Assembly: GCA_017514235.1 (NCBI GenBank)
Contig: JAFWKK010000011.1
Span: 1 to 64,000 of the forward strand
From: Kiritimatiellia bacterium
GTDB lineage: Bacteria; Verrucomicrobiota; Kiritimatiellia; RFP12; UBA1067
Reading direction: 5' to 3'
Length of the DNA stretch: 64,000 nt
Part shown: piece after piece, positions 26,050 to 35,362 of the stretch
How the letters are laid out: each line of letters opens with the position of its first letter
Position numbering within the stretch: the stretch's first letter is position 1
Translations under genes and position numbers: made by a program
The notes under the pieces: model-generated
Told to the model about the DNA's origin: nothing
What the model saw: the letters and a program-made list of their open reading frames with translations, nothing else
Databases searched by the model: none

Positions 26050-28101
26050 ATGTTGATGTTTCTTTTTGTGGCGGCTGTTGCCGTTGTTTTACCTGACGCG
26101 CCGAAGCCGTATGAGGTGACGGCGGCGAAGGAATTAAGGACGTATCTTGGAAAGTGCGTGCCGTCGGGGAAGGTGACGGTTGGCGGCGCGAAGGACGTCG
26201 TGTTCCATGTCGGTGACACGGCGCTGGCGCGGGCGAAGGGGCTTGCGTCAGAGCAAATCGACGAAGACCGCTGGATCATCCGCTCGTTCGGCAAGGACGT
26301 GATGCTTGTCGGCGGCGGAACGCGCGGCACGCTCTATGCGGTGTCGCATTTCCTTGAGGACTACTGCGACGTGCGGTGGTGGAGCGACCGCGAGGAGGAC
26401 GCGCCCGTGCGCGACTCTCTCGCTCTGCCCGCGCTCGACGCGTCGGGCAAGCCTGCGTTCAGCTACCGTAGCATCCACCGGAGCCACAACCGCGCCGAGT
26501 CCGACCCGCGCCTTGCGATTCGCCGCCGCCTGAACTCGAACGGGCTTGTGCCGATTCCGGCGGAATGGGGCGGCGGCAAGGAGTACGGCCCGCCAGACCA
26601 TGCGCACACGTTCGACATGTATCTGCCATGGAGCAAGTACGGCAAGGAGCATCCGGAATGGTATTCGCTCATCGGCGGCCGGCGCATCGGTGGACAGCTC
26701 GACGGGCAGCTCTGCCTTTCCAATCCCGATCTCAAGGCGGCGTTCCTAGGCAAGCTGCGCGAGATGATTGCGAAAGGCGACGCCGATGCAAGGGCGAAGG
26801 GGCTCGTGCCGCCGCGCCTCTATGAGATTTCGATGAATGACAACGGCAAGGCATGTGAATGCGCGGCGTGCAAGGCAGAGTACGAGAAGTGGAACAAGAG
26901 CGGACAGTACGTGCGGTTCGTGAACGCGCTTGCGGCGGAGATCGGCAAGGAGCGTCCCGAAATCTTCCTCACGATGCTCGCCTACATCTACACGGAGGAG
27001 CCGCCGAAAGGCGACGTGCGCGCGGCGGACAACGTGATCGTGAAGCTGTGCGACACGAAGTCGAACGCGGCGGCATCCATACTCGAACCGGACAACGACG
27101 TGTTCAAGAAGCTGCTGGCGGGATGGCAGGGGAAGTTCTCGCACCTGTTCGTGTGGGACTACGCGATCACCTTCGACAAGCGGACGCTCGGGTTCCCGTT
27201 CGCGAGCGAGTTCCACTACGCCGACACCTACCGCCGCTATCTGGCGAACGGCGCCTCCGGCATCTTCTGGGAGCATGAGTATCCGCTCGTCTCCGACTTG
27301 TGGGAGATAAAGTTCTACATCGAGTCGCGCTTCTTTGAGGATCCGTATCTCGACGAGGCGACGCTCATACGCGATGCGTTCCAGCGGTATTTCGGGCCGG
27401 CGGTGAAGCCGGTGTTCGCGGCGAGGCGGATGCTGGAGAAGGTGCGGGTGCGCACAAAGGCCGTGATCGGGTGGGCGAACGAGTTCACGTTCATCAGCGA
27501 TGGCGACCTCGCGGAGATGTCCGCGCTCTGGGACGAGGCGGAGCGGCTCGCGAAGGGCGACGCCATGTATCTTCGCCGCGTCAAGAACGCCCGGCTCGGC
27601 ACGGACAAGCTCGCAGAGTACCGCCGTCACATGCCGGTGCGCCGCGCCGACGGCGTGTATGTGGCGGACGTTGGCCATCTCGACCTGACATACGTGAAAA
27701 GCCATCGCGGCGCCATTGTTGATGACCCGGAATCGCCGATCGGCGGCAAGGCCGTGGCGTTCGACACGGAGCCAAACGCGCACGGCTATCTTTCCCTGCC
27801 GTTTGCGTTCGGCGTCTATAACACGGGAACAAAGAAGACGACGGGAAGCCGCGAGTTCAAGGCGATCGACACGTCGCCGGGCTACCACTGGTACACGCTG
27901 GAGAGCACGACGATACCGGACAACGCGATGCTGTACTTCACGCGGGCGTGGCAGCTGCAGGCGCCGTTCGGCTATCCGCTTTTTGCCGGAAAGAAGTTTG
28001 ATATCCGCGTCGCGGCGAAATTCGAAGGTCCGGAGTACATTCCCGGCTCGACGGCTACGAACCGCATCTTCATCGCAGGGTACGAGCTTGTGCCAAGGTG
28101 A
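26050..28101 (+). CDS. secreted DUF4838-type glycoside-hydrolase-like protein
   Basis: 683 residues starting with a short signal peptide; GAGGGGAG is 7-14 nt before the ATG. The N-terminal part (VTAAKELRTYLGKCVPSG, then GGGTRGTLYAVSHFLEDY) is the alpha-glucuronidase/GH20-like N-terminal domain. The core from about 190 to 470 (EISMNDNGKACECAACKAE; FVWDYAITFDKRTLGFPFA) matches DUF4838 proteins, which have a TIM-barrel fold. The C-terminal part looks like a beta domain. A hydrolytic role on uronic- or amino-sugar glycans is likely but unproven. It sits 14 nt after the secreted binding protein and 3 nt before the regulator. Confidence 0.78.
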   Translation: MLMFLFVAAVAVVLPDAPKPYEVTAAKELRTYLGKCVPSGKVTVGGAKDVVFHVGDTALARAKGLASEQIDEDRWIIRSFGKDVMLVGGGTRGTLYAVSHFLEDYCDVRWWSDREEDAPVRDSLALPALDASGKPAFSYRSIHRSHNRAESDPRLAIRRRLNSNGLVPIPAEWGGGKEYGPPDHAHTFDMYLPWSKYGKEHPEWYSLIGGRRIGGQLDGQLCLSNPDLKAAFLGKLREMIAKGDADARAKGLVPPRLYEISMNDNGKACECAACKAEYEKWNKSGQYVRFVNALAAEIGKERPEIFLTMLAYIYTEEPPKGDVRAADNVIVKLCDTKSNAAASILEPDNDVFKKLLAGWQGKFSHLFVWDYAITFDKRTLGFPFASEFHYADTYRRYLANGASGIFWEHEYPLVSDLWEIKFYIESRFFEDPYLDEATLIRDAFQRYFGPAVKPVFAARRMLEKVRVRTKAVIGWANEFTFISDGDLAEMSALWDEAERLAKGDAMYLRRVKNARLGTDKLAEYRRHMPVRRADGVYVADVGHLDLTYVKSHRGAIVDDPESPIGGKAVAFDTEPNAHGYLSLPFAFGVYNTGTKKTTGSREFKAIDTSPGYHWYTLESTTIPDNAMLYFTRAWQLQAPFGYPLFAGKKFDIRVAAKFEGPEYIPGSTATNRIFIAGYELVPR

Positions 28102-28104
28102 ACC

Positions 28105-29217
28105 ATGCCGCATGTGCCTTTTGAAATAGACAAGGCGTCCGGCAAGGGGCTTGTAGAACTGACCGTTGCAGGGATCCGCCGGGCGATTCTCGACGGTGCG
28201 TACGCCGCAGGCGAAGCTCTGCCGACGCAGGTCGAGATGGCCGAGGCACTTGGCGTGAGCATCCGCGTGACGCGCGAGGCGCTGGCCAAGCTAGCGGAAG
28301 AGGGGCTGGTGTCGGCGCGCGGACGGCGCGGCACCGTCGTGCTGCCGCCTGGGACGAGAAAGTGGAAGGGCCGCATAGTCTATCTGCATTCTCCGTACAT
28401 CGGCTCCTACCATTTCGCGCGATTCGGCGAGACACTGGCCGGGAAGCTTACGACCGCCGGGTGGCTTTTCTCGTCTGTAACGGTGCCGTTGCCGACGGAC
28501 GTGGCGAAACTTTCCGCTACCGAAGCAATCGTCGCGGCGCATTGCCGCGACGCCGATCTCGTGCTGGTGCGCGGATGCCTCGACTATGCAGCAGATGAGA
28601 TTGACGCCTGCGGGATTCCGTGGATTGCCTTGGTGGACGGCGCGGATGGCGACTTCAAGAACTACAAGGGCGTTGCGCCGTCGATGGCGATGCAATGCGT
28701 GTCCGAGTTCGTCCTTCATTGTCGGCAGGCGGGAGTGAAGCGCATCGTCGCGATGAATCTTCGTCCGCAGCCAGATCTGGAGGAGGGGTTGGGCCGCGCC
28801 GACATTGCCTATGAGAGTTGGATTGTTGCACCATACGACCTGAACGTGTTGGAGAGCTATCCGCAGAGCGCGATGGATGCGATGTTGAAGCGGTTTGCCG
28901 CATCCGGGAGCGGAACGCGGCCGCGCCGTGTCGAGTTGCCGGATTTGTTCGTGTTCACCGACGACTATCTGGCGCGTGGCGCACTTACGGCGTTACTTGC
29001 TCTCGGCATCCGTGTGCCGCAGGATGTGCGCGTGGCAACCCTCGCCAACAAGGGCTTCGCGCCTGCTTTTCCCGTTTCGCTTACGCGGTTCGAGATCGAT
29101 CCCGTGCATTGCGGCGAAGTGGCGGCGCAATGCGCGCTGTCCTGTCTGGCGAACGGGCATTTGCCGGATGACGCATTTGTGAACTACGTCTACGTCAAGG
29201 GCGAGTCGTTTGCGTGA
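28105..29217 (+). CDS. GntR-HTH / periplasmic-binding-fold transcription regulator
   Basis: 370 residues, with AAGGTG before the ATG and only 3 nt between it and the DUF4838 gene. Winged helix at about 10-75 (AAGEALPTQVEMAEALGVS, then TREALAKLAEEGLVSARGRRG), ligand domain from about 90 on (WKGRIVYLHSPYIGSYHF; later FTDDYLARGALTALLALG). Same architecture as the regulator at 11003. As the last gene of the 22613-29217 cluster, it probably controls that cluster in response to a sugar (inference). Confidence 0.87.
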   Translation: MPHVPFEIDKASGKGLVELTVAGIRRAILDGAYAAGEALPTQVEMAEALGVSIRVTREALAKLAEEGLVSARGRRGTVVLPPGTRKWKGRIVYLHSPYIGSYHFARFGETLAGKLTTAGWLFSSVTVPLPTDVAKLSATEAIVAAHCRDADLVLVRGCLDYAADEIDACGIPWIALVDGADGDFKNYKGVAPSMAMQCVSEFVLHCRQAGVKRIVAMNLRPQPDLEEGLGRADIAYESWIVAPYDLNVLESYPQSAMDAMLKRFAASGSGTRPRRVELPDLFVFTDDYLARGALTALLALGIRVPQDVRVATLANKGFAPAFPVSLTRFEIDPVHCGEVAAQCALSCLANGHLPDDAFVNYVYVKGESFA

Positions 29218-29289
29218 CGGGGTGCCTTCCGTTGCCCGAAACTCGCAACTGGTAATTCTGGAAACCTTACTGCCTGCGATCTGTGAATG

Positions 29290-29298
29290 TGATATAAT
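29290..29298 (+). promoter_or_regulatory. extended -10 of dapA (leaderless)
   Basis: TGA-TATAAT at 29290-29298; the chosen ATG at 29305 follows after 6 nt. Another ATG at 29299 abuts the -10 box and would lie upstream of the expected transcript start. Confidence 0.82.
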
Positions 29299-29304
29299 AT
29301 GCGC

Positions 29305-30180
29305 ATGAAGATTTCAGGTACTGTCACGGCTATGGTGACCCCGTTCGCAAAGGACGGTTCGGTCGATTATGGCAAGCTCAGGGAAATCGTCGGGGAGCAG
29401 GTCGCCGCCGGCGTCGAGGGCATTTGCGCGGTGGGCACGAGCGGTGAGTCGCCGACCCTTTCGCACGAGGAGCATCACAAGGTCATCGAGAAGACGATAG
29501 AGTTCGCCGCCGGGCGTGCGCTGATTGTCGCCGGCACGGGGGCGAACTCCACGGCGGAGGCGGTTTCGCTCACGAAGGCCGCCATTGCGATGGGAGGGGC
29601 CGACGCCTGCCTGCAGGTGACGCCCTACTATAACAAGCCTAACGCAGAAGGCCTCTACCGCCATTTCATGACGGTAGCTGACCTTGGCCTGCCAGTCATC
29701 CTTTACAACGTGCCTGGCCGTGCCGGGCGTGAGATTCCGCTGGATGTGGTCGTGCGCCTTGCCGCGCATCCAAATGTCGTCGCCATCAAGGAGGCTGCGG
29801 GCTCGGTCGACCGCGTGAGCGCTATCAAGGCCGCGCTGCCGGACTTCACGGTCCTTTCCGGCGACGATTCGCTGGCGCTGCCCATGATTGCCGTCGGCGC
29901 GGAAGGCGTGATTTCCGTCGCGTCGAACGTGATTCCACGCGAAATGGGCGATATGGTGCGCCTTGCGCTTGCCGGCGATTTCGTGCGGGCGCGCGAGCTG
30001 CACGCCAAGTATTATGGTCTCTTCCGCGACCTGTTCATCGATGTCAATCCGGTGATGGCAAAGGAAGCTCTTGCGCTGATGGGCCGCATCGAGCCGGTGT
30101 TTCGCCTGCCGCTTTGCGAGACGGACGACGCGCGCCGTGCCCGTCTCAGGAGAACGCTCGAGGAGCTGGATCTCATATGA
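29305..30180 (+). CDS. dapA: 4-hydroxy-tetrahydrodipicolinate synthase
   Basis: 291 residues, the normal length. It condenses pyruvate with aspartate semialdehyde in the lysine/diaminopimelate pathway. The Schiff-base Lys is in VAIKEAAGS at about 162; the GTSGESPTL loop and the YYNKP motif with its Tyr are present. The related N-acetylneuraminate lyases share the fold, but the overall pattern fits DapA. The start at 29305 is set by the -10 box 6 nt upstream. Its stop overlaps the cysS start in ATGA, so the two are co-translated. Confidence 0.93.
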   Translation: MKISGTVTAMVTPFAKDGSVDYGKLREIVGEQVAAGVEGICAVGTSGESPTLSHEEHHKVIEKTIEFAAGRALIVAGTGANSTAEAVSLTKAAIAMGGADACLQVTPYYNKPNAEGLYRHFMTVADLGLPVILYNVPGRAGREIPLDVVVRLAAHPNVVAIKEAAGSVDRVSAIKAALPDFTVLSGDDSLALPMIAVGAEGVISVASNVIPREMGDMVRLALAGDFVRARELHAKYYGLFRDLFIDVNPVMAKEALALMGRIEPVFRLPLCETDDARRARLRRTLEELDLI

Positions 30181-31529
30181 ACGTCTACAATTCCCTGACC
30201 CGTCGGATTGAGGAACTGAAACCTCTAGCCGACAACACGATACGCCTCTATACCTGCGGACCTACCGTCTACAACTTTGCGCACATCGGGAACTTCAGGG
30301 CCTACGCCTTCGAGGACGTGCTGAGGCGCGTCATACAGTTCAACGGAATGAAGGTAAAGCAGGTGATGAACCTCACCGACGTCGACGACAAGACGATCCG
30401 CGGGGCCAATGCTGCCGGCGTCGCGCTCACAGACTATACGAAGACATACAAGGACGCCTTCTTCGCCGACCTTGGAAAGCTCAACATCCAGCCGGCGGAA
30501 GTCTATCCTGCGGCCACCGACCATATCCCGGAAATGATCGCGCTGGTGGAGAAGCTGATGGAGAAGGGCGTTGCCTACCAGAGCGAGGACGGCTCCGTGT
30601 ATTTTAAGGTCCGCGAGTTCCCCGGCTACGGCAAGCTCGCCCACATCGACTTCGACAGCCAGCGAACGGGCTTGAGGTGCGCGGCGGACGAGTACGACAA
30701 GGAGAATGTTGGCGACTTTGCACTCTGGAAGGCGTGGGAGCCGTCGGACGGCCCCGTCGGCTGGGACTCTCCGTGGGGCCGGGGCCGTCCCGGCTGGCAC
30801 ATTGAGTGTTCGGCGATGTCGATGAAGTACCTCGGGCCTACGTTTGACCTGCACACCGGAGGAATAGACAACCTCTTCCCGCACCACGAGAACGAGATCG
30901 CACAGGCGGAGGCGGCAACCGGCAAGGAGTTCGTCCGCACGTGGATGCACTGCGCGCACCTGCGCGTCAACGGCGAAAAGATGTCGAAGTCGGCCGGCAA
31001 CTTCTTTACGTTACGCGACCTGATTGAAAAGGGGTGGTCGGGGCGCGAGATACGGTACGTGCTTGTGAATGCGCACTACCGCACCGGACTCAACTTCGCA
31101 TTCGACGCGCTGGAGGACGCGCGGAAGTCTCTTGAGCGCATCGACAGGTGCGTCGAGACGGCGACGGAGGGAGACGCTCCAGAATGGGCCACCGCCCATC
31201 TGACGTCGTTTGCCGACGCAGTGAACGACGACCTCAACTTGCCGAAAGCGTTCGCGGCCCTGTTCGCGCTCGTGCGCGACACCAACGCGCACGGCGGCGG
31301 TCCGGTGCTGTCTGTGTTCCGCCGCATGGACGAGGTTCTGGGCGTGATCTTCTTCGGGAAGTCGGCCAAGGCTGAAGTCCCTGCCGCAGTCCAGGCCATG
31401 CTTGACGCGCGCGCTGAGGCGAGGCGCCAGAAGAACTGGGCCGAGTCCGACCGCATCCGCGACGCTCTTGCGGAAATGGGCTGGCTTGTGAAGGACTCCA
31501 AGGCGGGTCAGACGGTCTCTAGGAAATAA
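30177..31529 (+). CDS. cysS: cysteinyl-tRNA synthetase
   Basis: 450 residues. Class I signatures: the HIGH-like HIGNFRAY at about 37 and KMSKS at about 268. The zinc ligands include Cys in YTCGPTVYN at about 24, with GWHIECS and HHENE later. It charges tRNA-Cys. The ATG at 30177 overlaps the dapA stop (ATGA). The pairing with dapA and trxA in one run is not a functional pathway that I recognise. Confidence 0.95.
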   Translation: MNVYNSLTRRIEELKPLADNTIRLYTCGPTVYNFAHIGNFRAYAFEDVLRRVIQFNGMKVKQVMNLTDVDDKTIRGANAAGVALTDYTKTYKDAFFADLGKLNIQPAEVYPAATDHIPEMIALVEKLMEKGVAYQSEDGSVYFKVREFPGYGKLAHIDFDSQRTGLRCAADEYDKENVGDFALWKAWEPSDGPVGWDSPWGRGRPGWHIECSAMSMKYLGPTFDLHTGGIDNLFPHHENEIAQAEAATGKEFVRTWMHCAHLRVNGEKMSKSAGNFFTLRDLIEKGWSGREIRYVLVNAHYRTGLNFAFDALEDARKSLERIDRCVETATEGDAPEWATAHLTSFADAVNDDLNLPKAFAALFALVRDTNAHGGGPVLSVFRRMDEVLGVIFFGKSAKAEVPAAVQAMLDARAEARRQKNWAESDRIRDALAEMGWLVKDSKAGQTVSRK

Positions 31530-31542
31530 GGGAGACGGCAAG

Positions 31543-31851
31543 ATGACGACGCATGTTAAGACGCAGGCGGACCTTGACGCGGCAACGGCGTCAGGCAAGG
31601 CGTTGGTTGACTTCTGGGCGACATGGTGCGGCCCGTGTCAGATGATGGGGCAGCGCATCGAGGCTGAGCTTGAGCCCGTCATGCCCGACCTGACTGTCGC
31701 GAAGGTGAACGTGGACGAGGCGCCGGAACTGGCTGCGAAGTTCGGCATCATGTCCATACCCGCGCTGTTCTGCTTCCGCGACGGGCGCAAAGTCGCTGAG
31801 TTCGTCGGCGTCACCGATTGCCGCGACATTGCCGCCGCGTTCCAGCGCTGA
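31543..31851 (+). CDS. trxA: thioredoxin
   Basis: 102 residues with the active site WCGPC at about 28-32 in VDFWATWCGPC and the cis-Pro loop MSIPALFCF near 70. A cytosolic disulfide reductant; there is no signal peptide. AGGGAGACGG precedes the ATG. It lies 13 nt after cysS, so it probably shares the dapA-cysS transcript. Confidence 0.93.
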   Translation: MTTHVKTQADLDAATASGKALVDFWATWCGPCQMMGQRIEAELEPVMPDLTVAKVNVDEAPELAAKFGIMSIPALFCFRDGRKVAEFVGVTDCRDIAAAFQR

Positions 31852-31913
31852 TCCGTCTGCCGCGGGGCAGGAAGTATTCCATTGCAAGAGAAACAAGAGA
31901 AAGGTATGGACCG

Positions 31914-33338
31914 ATGAGCTTCATGCTTGCTGCCGCAACTGCTGTCGCTGTTATGGCTGACTTCAGCCATGAGATCGGGAAGATCCGTCCCGAAATCCAT
32001 TCTTCGGGCTTCGGCCCCACGATCTGTTCGCAAACGGCGCAGGACCTTGCCGACGTAAAGGCCATGGGGTTCAAGTACGCCCGTACACATGACTGGGCGC
32101 TCATAAACGCCAATGAGCGCGTGTGCGACTACTTTCAAATCTTTCCGCTGATGCATCTTGACGCCAAGGACCCAAAGAACTACTGTTTTGGCCCTACGGA
32201 CTACCTGCTGAAGCGCACGCGCGATGAGGCAGGTTTTGGAATCTTCTTCCGCCTCGGCACGTCAATTGAGCATTCGGGCCTGAAGGTGCACTTCAACACG
32301 ACCATACCTGAAGATTTCGACAAGGTCGCCGAGACGTTTGCCGCAACGGTGCGCCACTACAACCGCGGCTGGGCGGATGGGTTTGAGTGGGACATCAGGT
32401 ACTGGGAGATATGGAACGAGCCGGACGGCATACAGAACATGTGGACGCCGCCGGGAGGGCTTAGCGAAGAAGACTTCAGGAATCCGTCGGCGAAGCGCGA
32501 CGAATGCCGCGCCGCATTCGTGAAGTTCTTCGTTACGGTGCTGAAGCGCCTGAAGTCGGAATTCGGCGATACGATCAAGGTGGGCGGTCCCGCGCTGTGC
32601 AGCTACAACACGGTGTGGTTCAACGACATTCTCTCGGCCTGCCGCGATGCTGGCGTCGCGCCGGACTTCATTTCGTGGCACGGCTACTCAAACGACCCTA
32701 CGCGATACTCTGCCGATGCCGATCTCGCCCGGCGGCTCTGCGACTCCTACGGTTTCACGAATTGCGAGCTGATCTTGAACGAGTGGCACTATTTCGGCGA
32801 GAACTACAGCTGGACCGACATGCAGCGCTGCTCCGATCCTGATGTCAAGGCGCGCATATGGGAGGGGCCCGACAGCCATAACGGCATTCGCAGCTCGTGC
32901 TTTACGCTTGCCGCGCTCGCCAACTTGCAGCGGTCGAAGATGACGCAGGCCTATTTCTACGGATGCCGCCACGAGGGCGCATGGGGCTTCAAGGACAGCC
33001 TCCAGAGGAAGTACAAGGTTTTCTACGCGCTGAAGCTTTTCGGCGACATCGTGAAGAACTACTCTACGATATGCGAGAGCACGTCCGACGGCAGCGTCAC
33101 GACGTTCGCGGTCGGCAGCGAGTCAGGCAGGAAGGGGGTCCTCGTCATCGACTACGGCGGGGCGTCGCGGCAGGTCTCGGTGTGCGTCAAGGGCATTCCC
33201 GCCGACGCCAAGGCGACATGCACGCTTCTCGACAACGCCCACGACCTGACATCTCACAAGGTGTCGTTCAAGGGCGGAAAGCTGACGCTCGTGAAGCCAG
33301 ACTTCTTCTCGGCGGCCTTTTTCGTCGAGTTCGAGTGA
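31914..33338 (+). CDS. secreted GH39-like glycoside hydrolase (second copy)
   Basis: 474 residues from the ATG at 31914, about 10 nt after AAAGG. The N-terminus is a short hydrophobic segment (MSFMLAAATAVAVMA) compatible with a signal peptide. Motifs match the enzyme at 19558: YWEIWNEPDG with acid/base Glu169 and LNEWHYFGE with the likely nucleophile Glu290. The N-terminal IGKIRPEIHSSGFGP is the start of the barrel. The two are clear paralogues but not near-identical, so different substrates are possible. It ends 6 nt from the convergent chaperone gene. Confidence 0.78.
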   Translation: MSFMLAAATAVAVMADFSHEIGKIRPEIHSSGFGPTICSQTAQDLADVKAMGFKYARTHDWALINANERVCDYFQIFPLMHLDAKDPKNYCFGPTDYLLKRTRDEAGFGIFFRLGTSIEHSGLKVHFNTTIPEDFDKVAETFAATVRHYNRGWADGFEWDIRYWEIWNEPDGIQNMWTPPGGLSEEDFRNPSAKRDECRAAFVKFFVTVLKRLKSEFGDTIKVGGPALCSYNTVWFNDILSACRDAGVAPDFISWHGYSNDPTRYSADADLARRLCDSYGFTNCELILNEWHYFGENYSWTDMQRCSDPDVKARIWEGPDSHNGIRSSCFTLAALANLQRSKMTQAYFYGCRHEGAWGFKDSLQRKYKVFYALKLFGDIVKNYSTICESTSDGSVTTFAVGSESGRKGVLVIDYGGASRQVSVCVKGIPADAKATCTLLDNAHDLTSHKVSFKGGKLTLVKPDFFSAAFFVEFE

Positions 33339-33344
33339 GGCCCC

Positions 33345-33911
33345 CTAGCGGTATTCGATTTTTGCGTTTGTCCTGAGGTCTGCGACGAACGTGTCCATCG
33401 CGCGGCCCCTGGCTTCGTGGCGCAACAGCTCCTTGAGCTGGTCGTGAAGGTCGACCAGCGTCGCGTTGCCAGTTCGCCCGGCCTGGCGCTGCGATGCGTA
33501 GAACGCGGCGACCTCGTCCTCGGTCGGGTCCGGTACGCTTGCACAGGCCTGTTCCACCAGCTTGTTGACTCGTGCGCCCTTTTCCAGTTCTCTGCGGAAG
33601 TCCGCTTCTGAGAGACCCTGCGCTGCGAGTGCCCTACGGTAATTTTCCTCTCCGCCTATCTGCTGGATTACTTTCGCGACTTCTTCGTCTATGTCCGCAT
33701 TGGAGACCGGCAGGTCGAGCTGAGACGCGCGCATCAGCAGCAGTTTCGCGCCGATGGCCTGCTCAAGGGCCTTTTCCCGGAGCTCTGGGAGGCTCTTCTT
33801 CACCTCATCTTCCGAGAACCCGTGGCTCGTGTAGAACTTCACGAGTCGGCTCAGCTCGAACATGACTGCGCCTTCGCCGATCTCTTCTCCGTTTACGTAT
33901 GCTTTCTTCAT
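33345..33911 (-). CDS. SurA-N-like chaperone without a PPIase domain
   Basis: 188 residues. The helical pattern (VNGEEIGEGAVMFELSRL; QAIGAKLLLMRASQLDLPVS; DIDEEVAKVIQQIGGEENYRRALAAQGLSEADFRRELEKG) is that of the SurA/trigger-factor-like N-terminal chaperone domain. The parvulin isomerase domain that usually follows is missing, and no signal peptide is seen, so a cytosolic holdase-type role is possible. The start at 33911 lies 34 nt downstream of a clear - strand -10 box. The gene is divergent from the PspC gene. Confidence 0.7.
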   Translation of the reverse strand: MKKAYVNGEEIGEGAVMFELSRLVKFYTSHGFSEDEVKKSLPELREKALEQAIGAKLLLMRASQLDLPVSNADIDEEVAKVIQQIGGEENYRRALAAQGLSEADFRRELEKGARVNKLVEQACASVPDPTEDEVAAFYASQRQAGRTGNATLVDLHDQLKELLRHEARGRAMDTFVADLRTNAKIEYR

Positions 33912-33945
33912 GCCTTGTGTACCCTGTAGCCGCTTTTGCGGTGTT

Positions 33946-33954
33946 ATTATAGCA
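33946..33954 (-). promoter_or_regulatory. extended -10 of the SurA-N-like gene
   Basis: On the - strand TGC-TATAAT occupies 33954-33946. It lies back to back with the + strand promoter at 33977-33985, so the two divergent promoters share about 25 bp of upstream DNA. Confidence 0.78.
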
Positions 33955-33976
33955 TAATCCCCAGGCCTGTGTTTTT

Positions 33977-33985
33977 TGGTATAAT
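33977..33985 (+). promoter_or_regulatory. extended -10 of the PspC-like gene (leaderless)
   Basis: TGG-TATAAT at 33977-33985, ATG at 33993 after 7 nt. Confidence 0.82.
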
Positions 33986-33992
33986 GTCCGTC

Positions 33993-34199
33993 ATGAGCAA
34001 CATCTACAGAAGCAGCGACGAGAAGGTGATAGCTGGCGTGTGCGCGGGGCTTGCCCATCGTTTCGACCTGAACGCAACGGGATTGCGCTGGGTCGTGGCA
34101 TTGGTGACGCTATTCCTGTCAGGCATTCCTCTGATTGTCTATCTTGTCCTTTGGGCGACGCTCAAGGAACGGCCTACGGCTGGCGTGACTGACGTCTGA
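33993..34199 (+). CDS. PspC-domain membrane protein
   Basis: 68 residues. The PspC signature IYRSSDEKVIAGVCAGLAHRF opens the protein (split here as IYRSSDEKVIAG and VCAGLAHRF at about 3-23), followed by one hydrophobic span at about 35-58. PspC proteins sense envelope stress in proteobacteria; small stand-alone copies are common elsewhere and their partner here is unknown. The start is 7 nt after the -10 box; a start upstream of the promoter at 33936 is rejected. Confidence 0.85.
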   Translation: MSNIYRSSDEKVIAGVCAGLAHRFDLNATGLRWVVALVTLFLSGIPLIVYLVLWATLKERPTAGVTDV

Positions 34200-34228
34200 T
34201 CGGTCGTGCGGCCTTCCGGCACATCGGG

Positions 34229-35362
34229 ATGAAGAAGCTGACAGTCGTGGCGGCGGGGCTCGGATACGGGCTTTTGGAACGTACGGGCATGACGCGTATT
34301 GCGGGGCTGGACTTTTCGCCGAAGCCGAGCGTTTTCCCTGCAGTCACCTGCGTGGCCCAGGCGACTCTGCGCACCGGACTTTCCCCGGAGGGGCATGGCA
34401 TAGTCTCCAACGGCCATTGGTCGGAGGAGTTGCAGAAGCCCGTCTTCTGGGAGCAGAGCTGCCGCATCGTCAAGGGGTCGCGTACGTGGGAAGCCGGTCG
34501 TGCGGCTGGCGGTACGGTCGGCTTGTTCTTCTTCCAGCAGTCTCTTGGCGAGAGCGTGGACCTGGTTGTTTCGCCCGCGCCGATCCACAAGCATGGCGGC
34601 GGAATGATCATGAGCTGCTACACCAAGCCGACCGGCATGGCGGACGTCCTGCGTAAGCTATGCGGCAAGTTTCCGCTCTGGCGCTATTGGGGTCCGCTTG
34701 CGTCGCCAAAGGTCGGGCGCAAATGCATATCGTATTTCGAGGCGATGACTGACGCGCACGATGTCGACGAGGCTTATCTCTACCTGCCTACGCTCGACTA
34801 CGCCGCCCAGCGCAGCGGACCCGGTTCGTCCGCCGCGCGCGCTGCGCTGAAGGAGTTCCGCCGCCAGCTGGAACGCCTGGCCGACATCGCCATGCGCCGC
34901 GCCTGCGCGCTGTCGGTGGAGGGTGACTACGAAATCTCCGAGGCGACGGCGGAGCCGGTGCTGCCCAACGTAGAACTTCGTCGTGCCGGGCTTTTCCGTA
35001 CGCGAACGGCAGGCGGGCGAAGTTATCCCGACTTCTACCAGTCGGAGGCGTTTGCCATGTGCGACCATGAGGTCTGCGTGGTCATGGGTCCTTCTCGCGC
35101 TGCAGCCGTCGAGCGGCTGCTTGCGACGGGAGACTACGACGCGGATGCGACGGCGGAGATCGGCGACAGGACTGTTCTTGTTGCGCGGGCAGGTTCGTGG
35201 TGCGGCTACGAATGGTGGACGGATTCGCGAGAGGCCCCCGACTTCGCTTCGCACGTCGACATTCACAACAAGCCGGGTTTCGACCCTAAGGAGCTTTTCT
35301 TCTTCAACCGTGGTGTCGTGCGCGGAACGCACGGACGGAGGTGCGAGGTTGCGTATGCGTGA
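34229..35362 (+). CDS. type I phosphodiesterase/nucleotide pyrophosphatase family protein
   Basis: 377 residues of the alkaline-phosphatase superfamily. FPAVTCVAQATLRTGLSP then EGHGIVSNGHW, about 35-65, matches the NPP signature, in which a Thr acts as nucleophile. There is no signal peptide, so it appears cytosolic. The substrate is unknown; it could be a phosphodiester, nucleotide or phosphonate. It starts 29 nt after PspC with no clear ribosome site. Its last codons overlap the methyltransferase start by 8 nt, so the pair is probably functionally linked. Confidence 0.78.
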   Translation: MKKLTVVAAGLGYGLLERTGMTRIAGLDFSPKPSVFPAVTCVAQATLRTGLSPEGHGIVSNGHWSEELQKPVFWEQSCRIVKGSRTWEAGRAAGGTVGLFFFQQSLGESVDLVVSPAPIHKHGGGMIMSCYTKPTGMADVLRKLCGKFPLWRYWGPLASPKVGRKCISYFEAMTDAHDVDEAYLYLPTLDYAAQRSGPGSSAARAALKEFRRQLERLADIAMRRACALSVEGDYEISEATAEPVLPNVELRRAGLFRTRTAGGRSYPDFYQSEAFAMCDHEVCVVMGPSRAAAVERLLATGDYDADATAEIGDRTVLVARAGSWCGYEWWTDSREAPDFASHVDIHNKPGFDPKELFFFNRGVVRGTHGRRCEVAYA

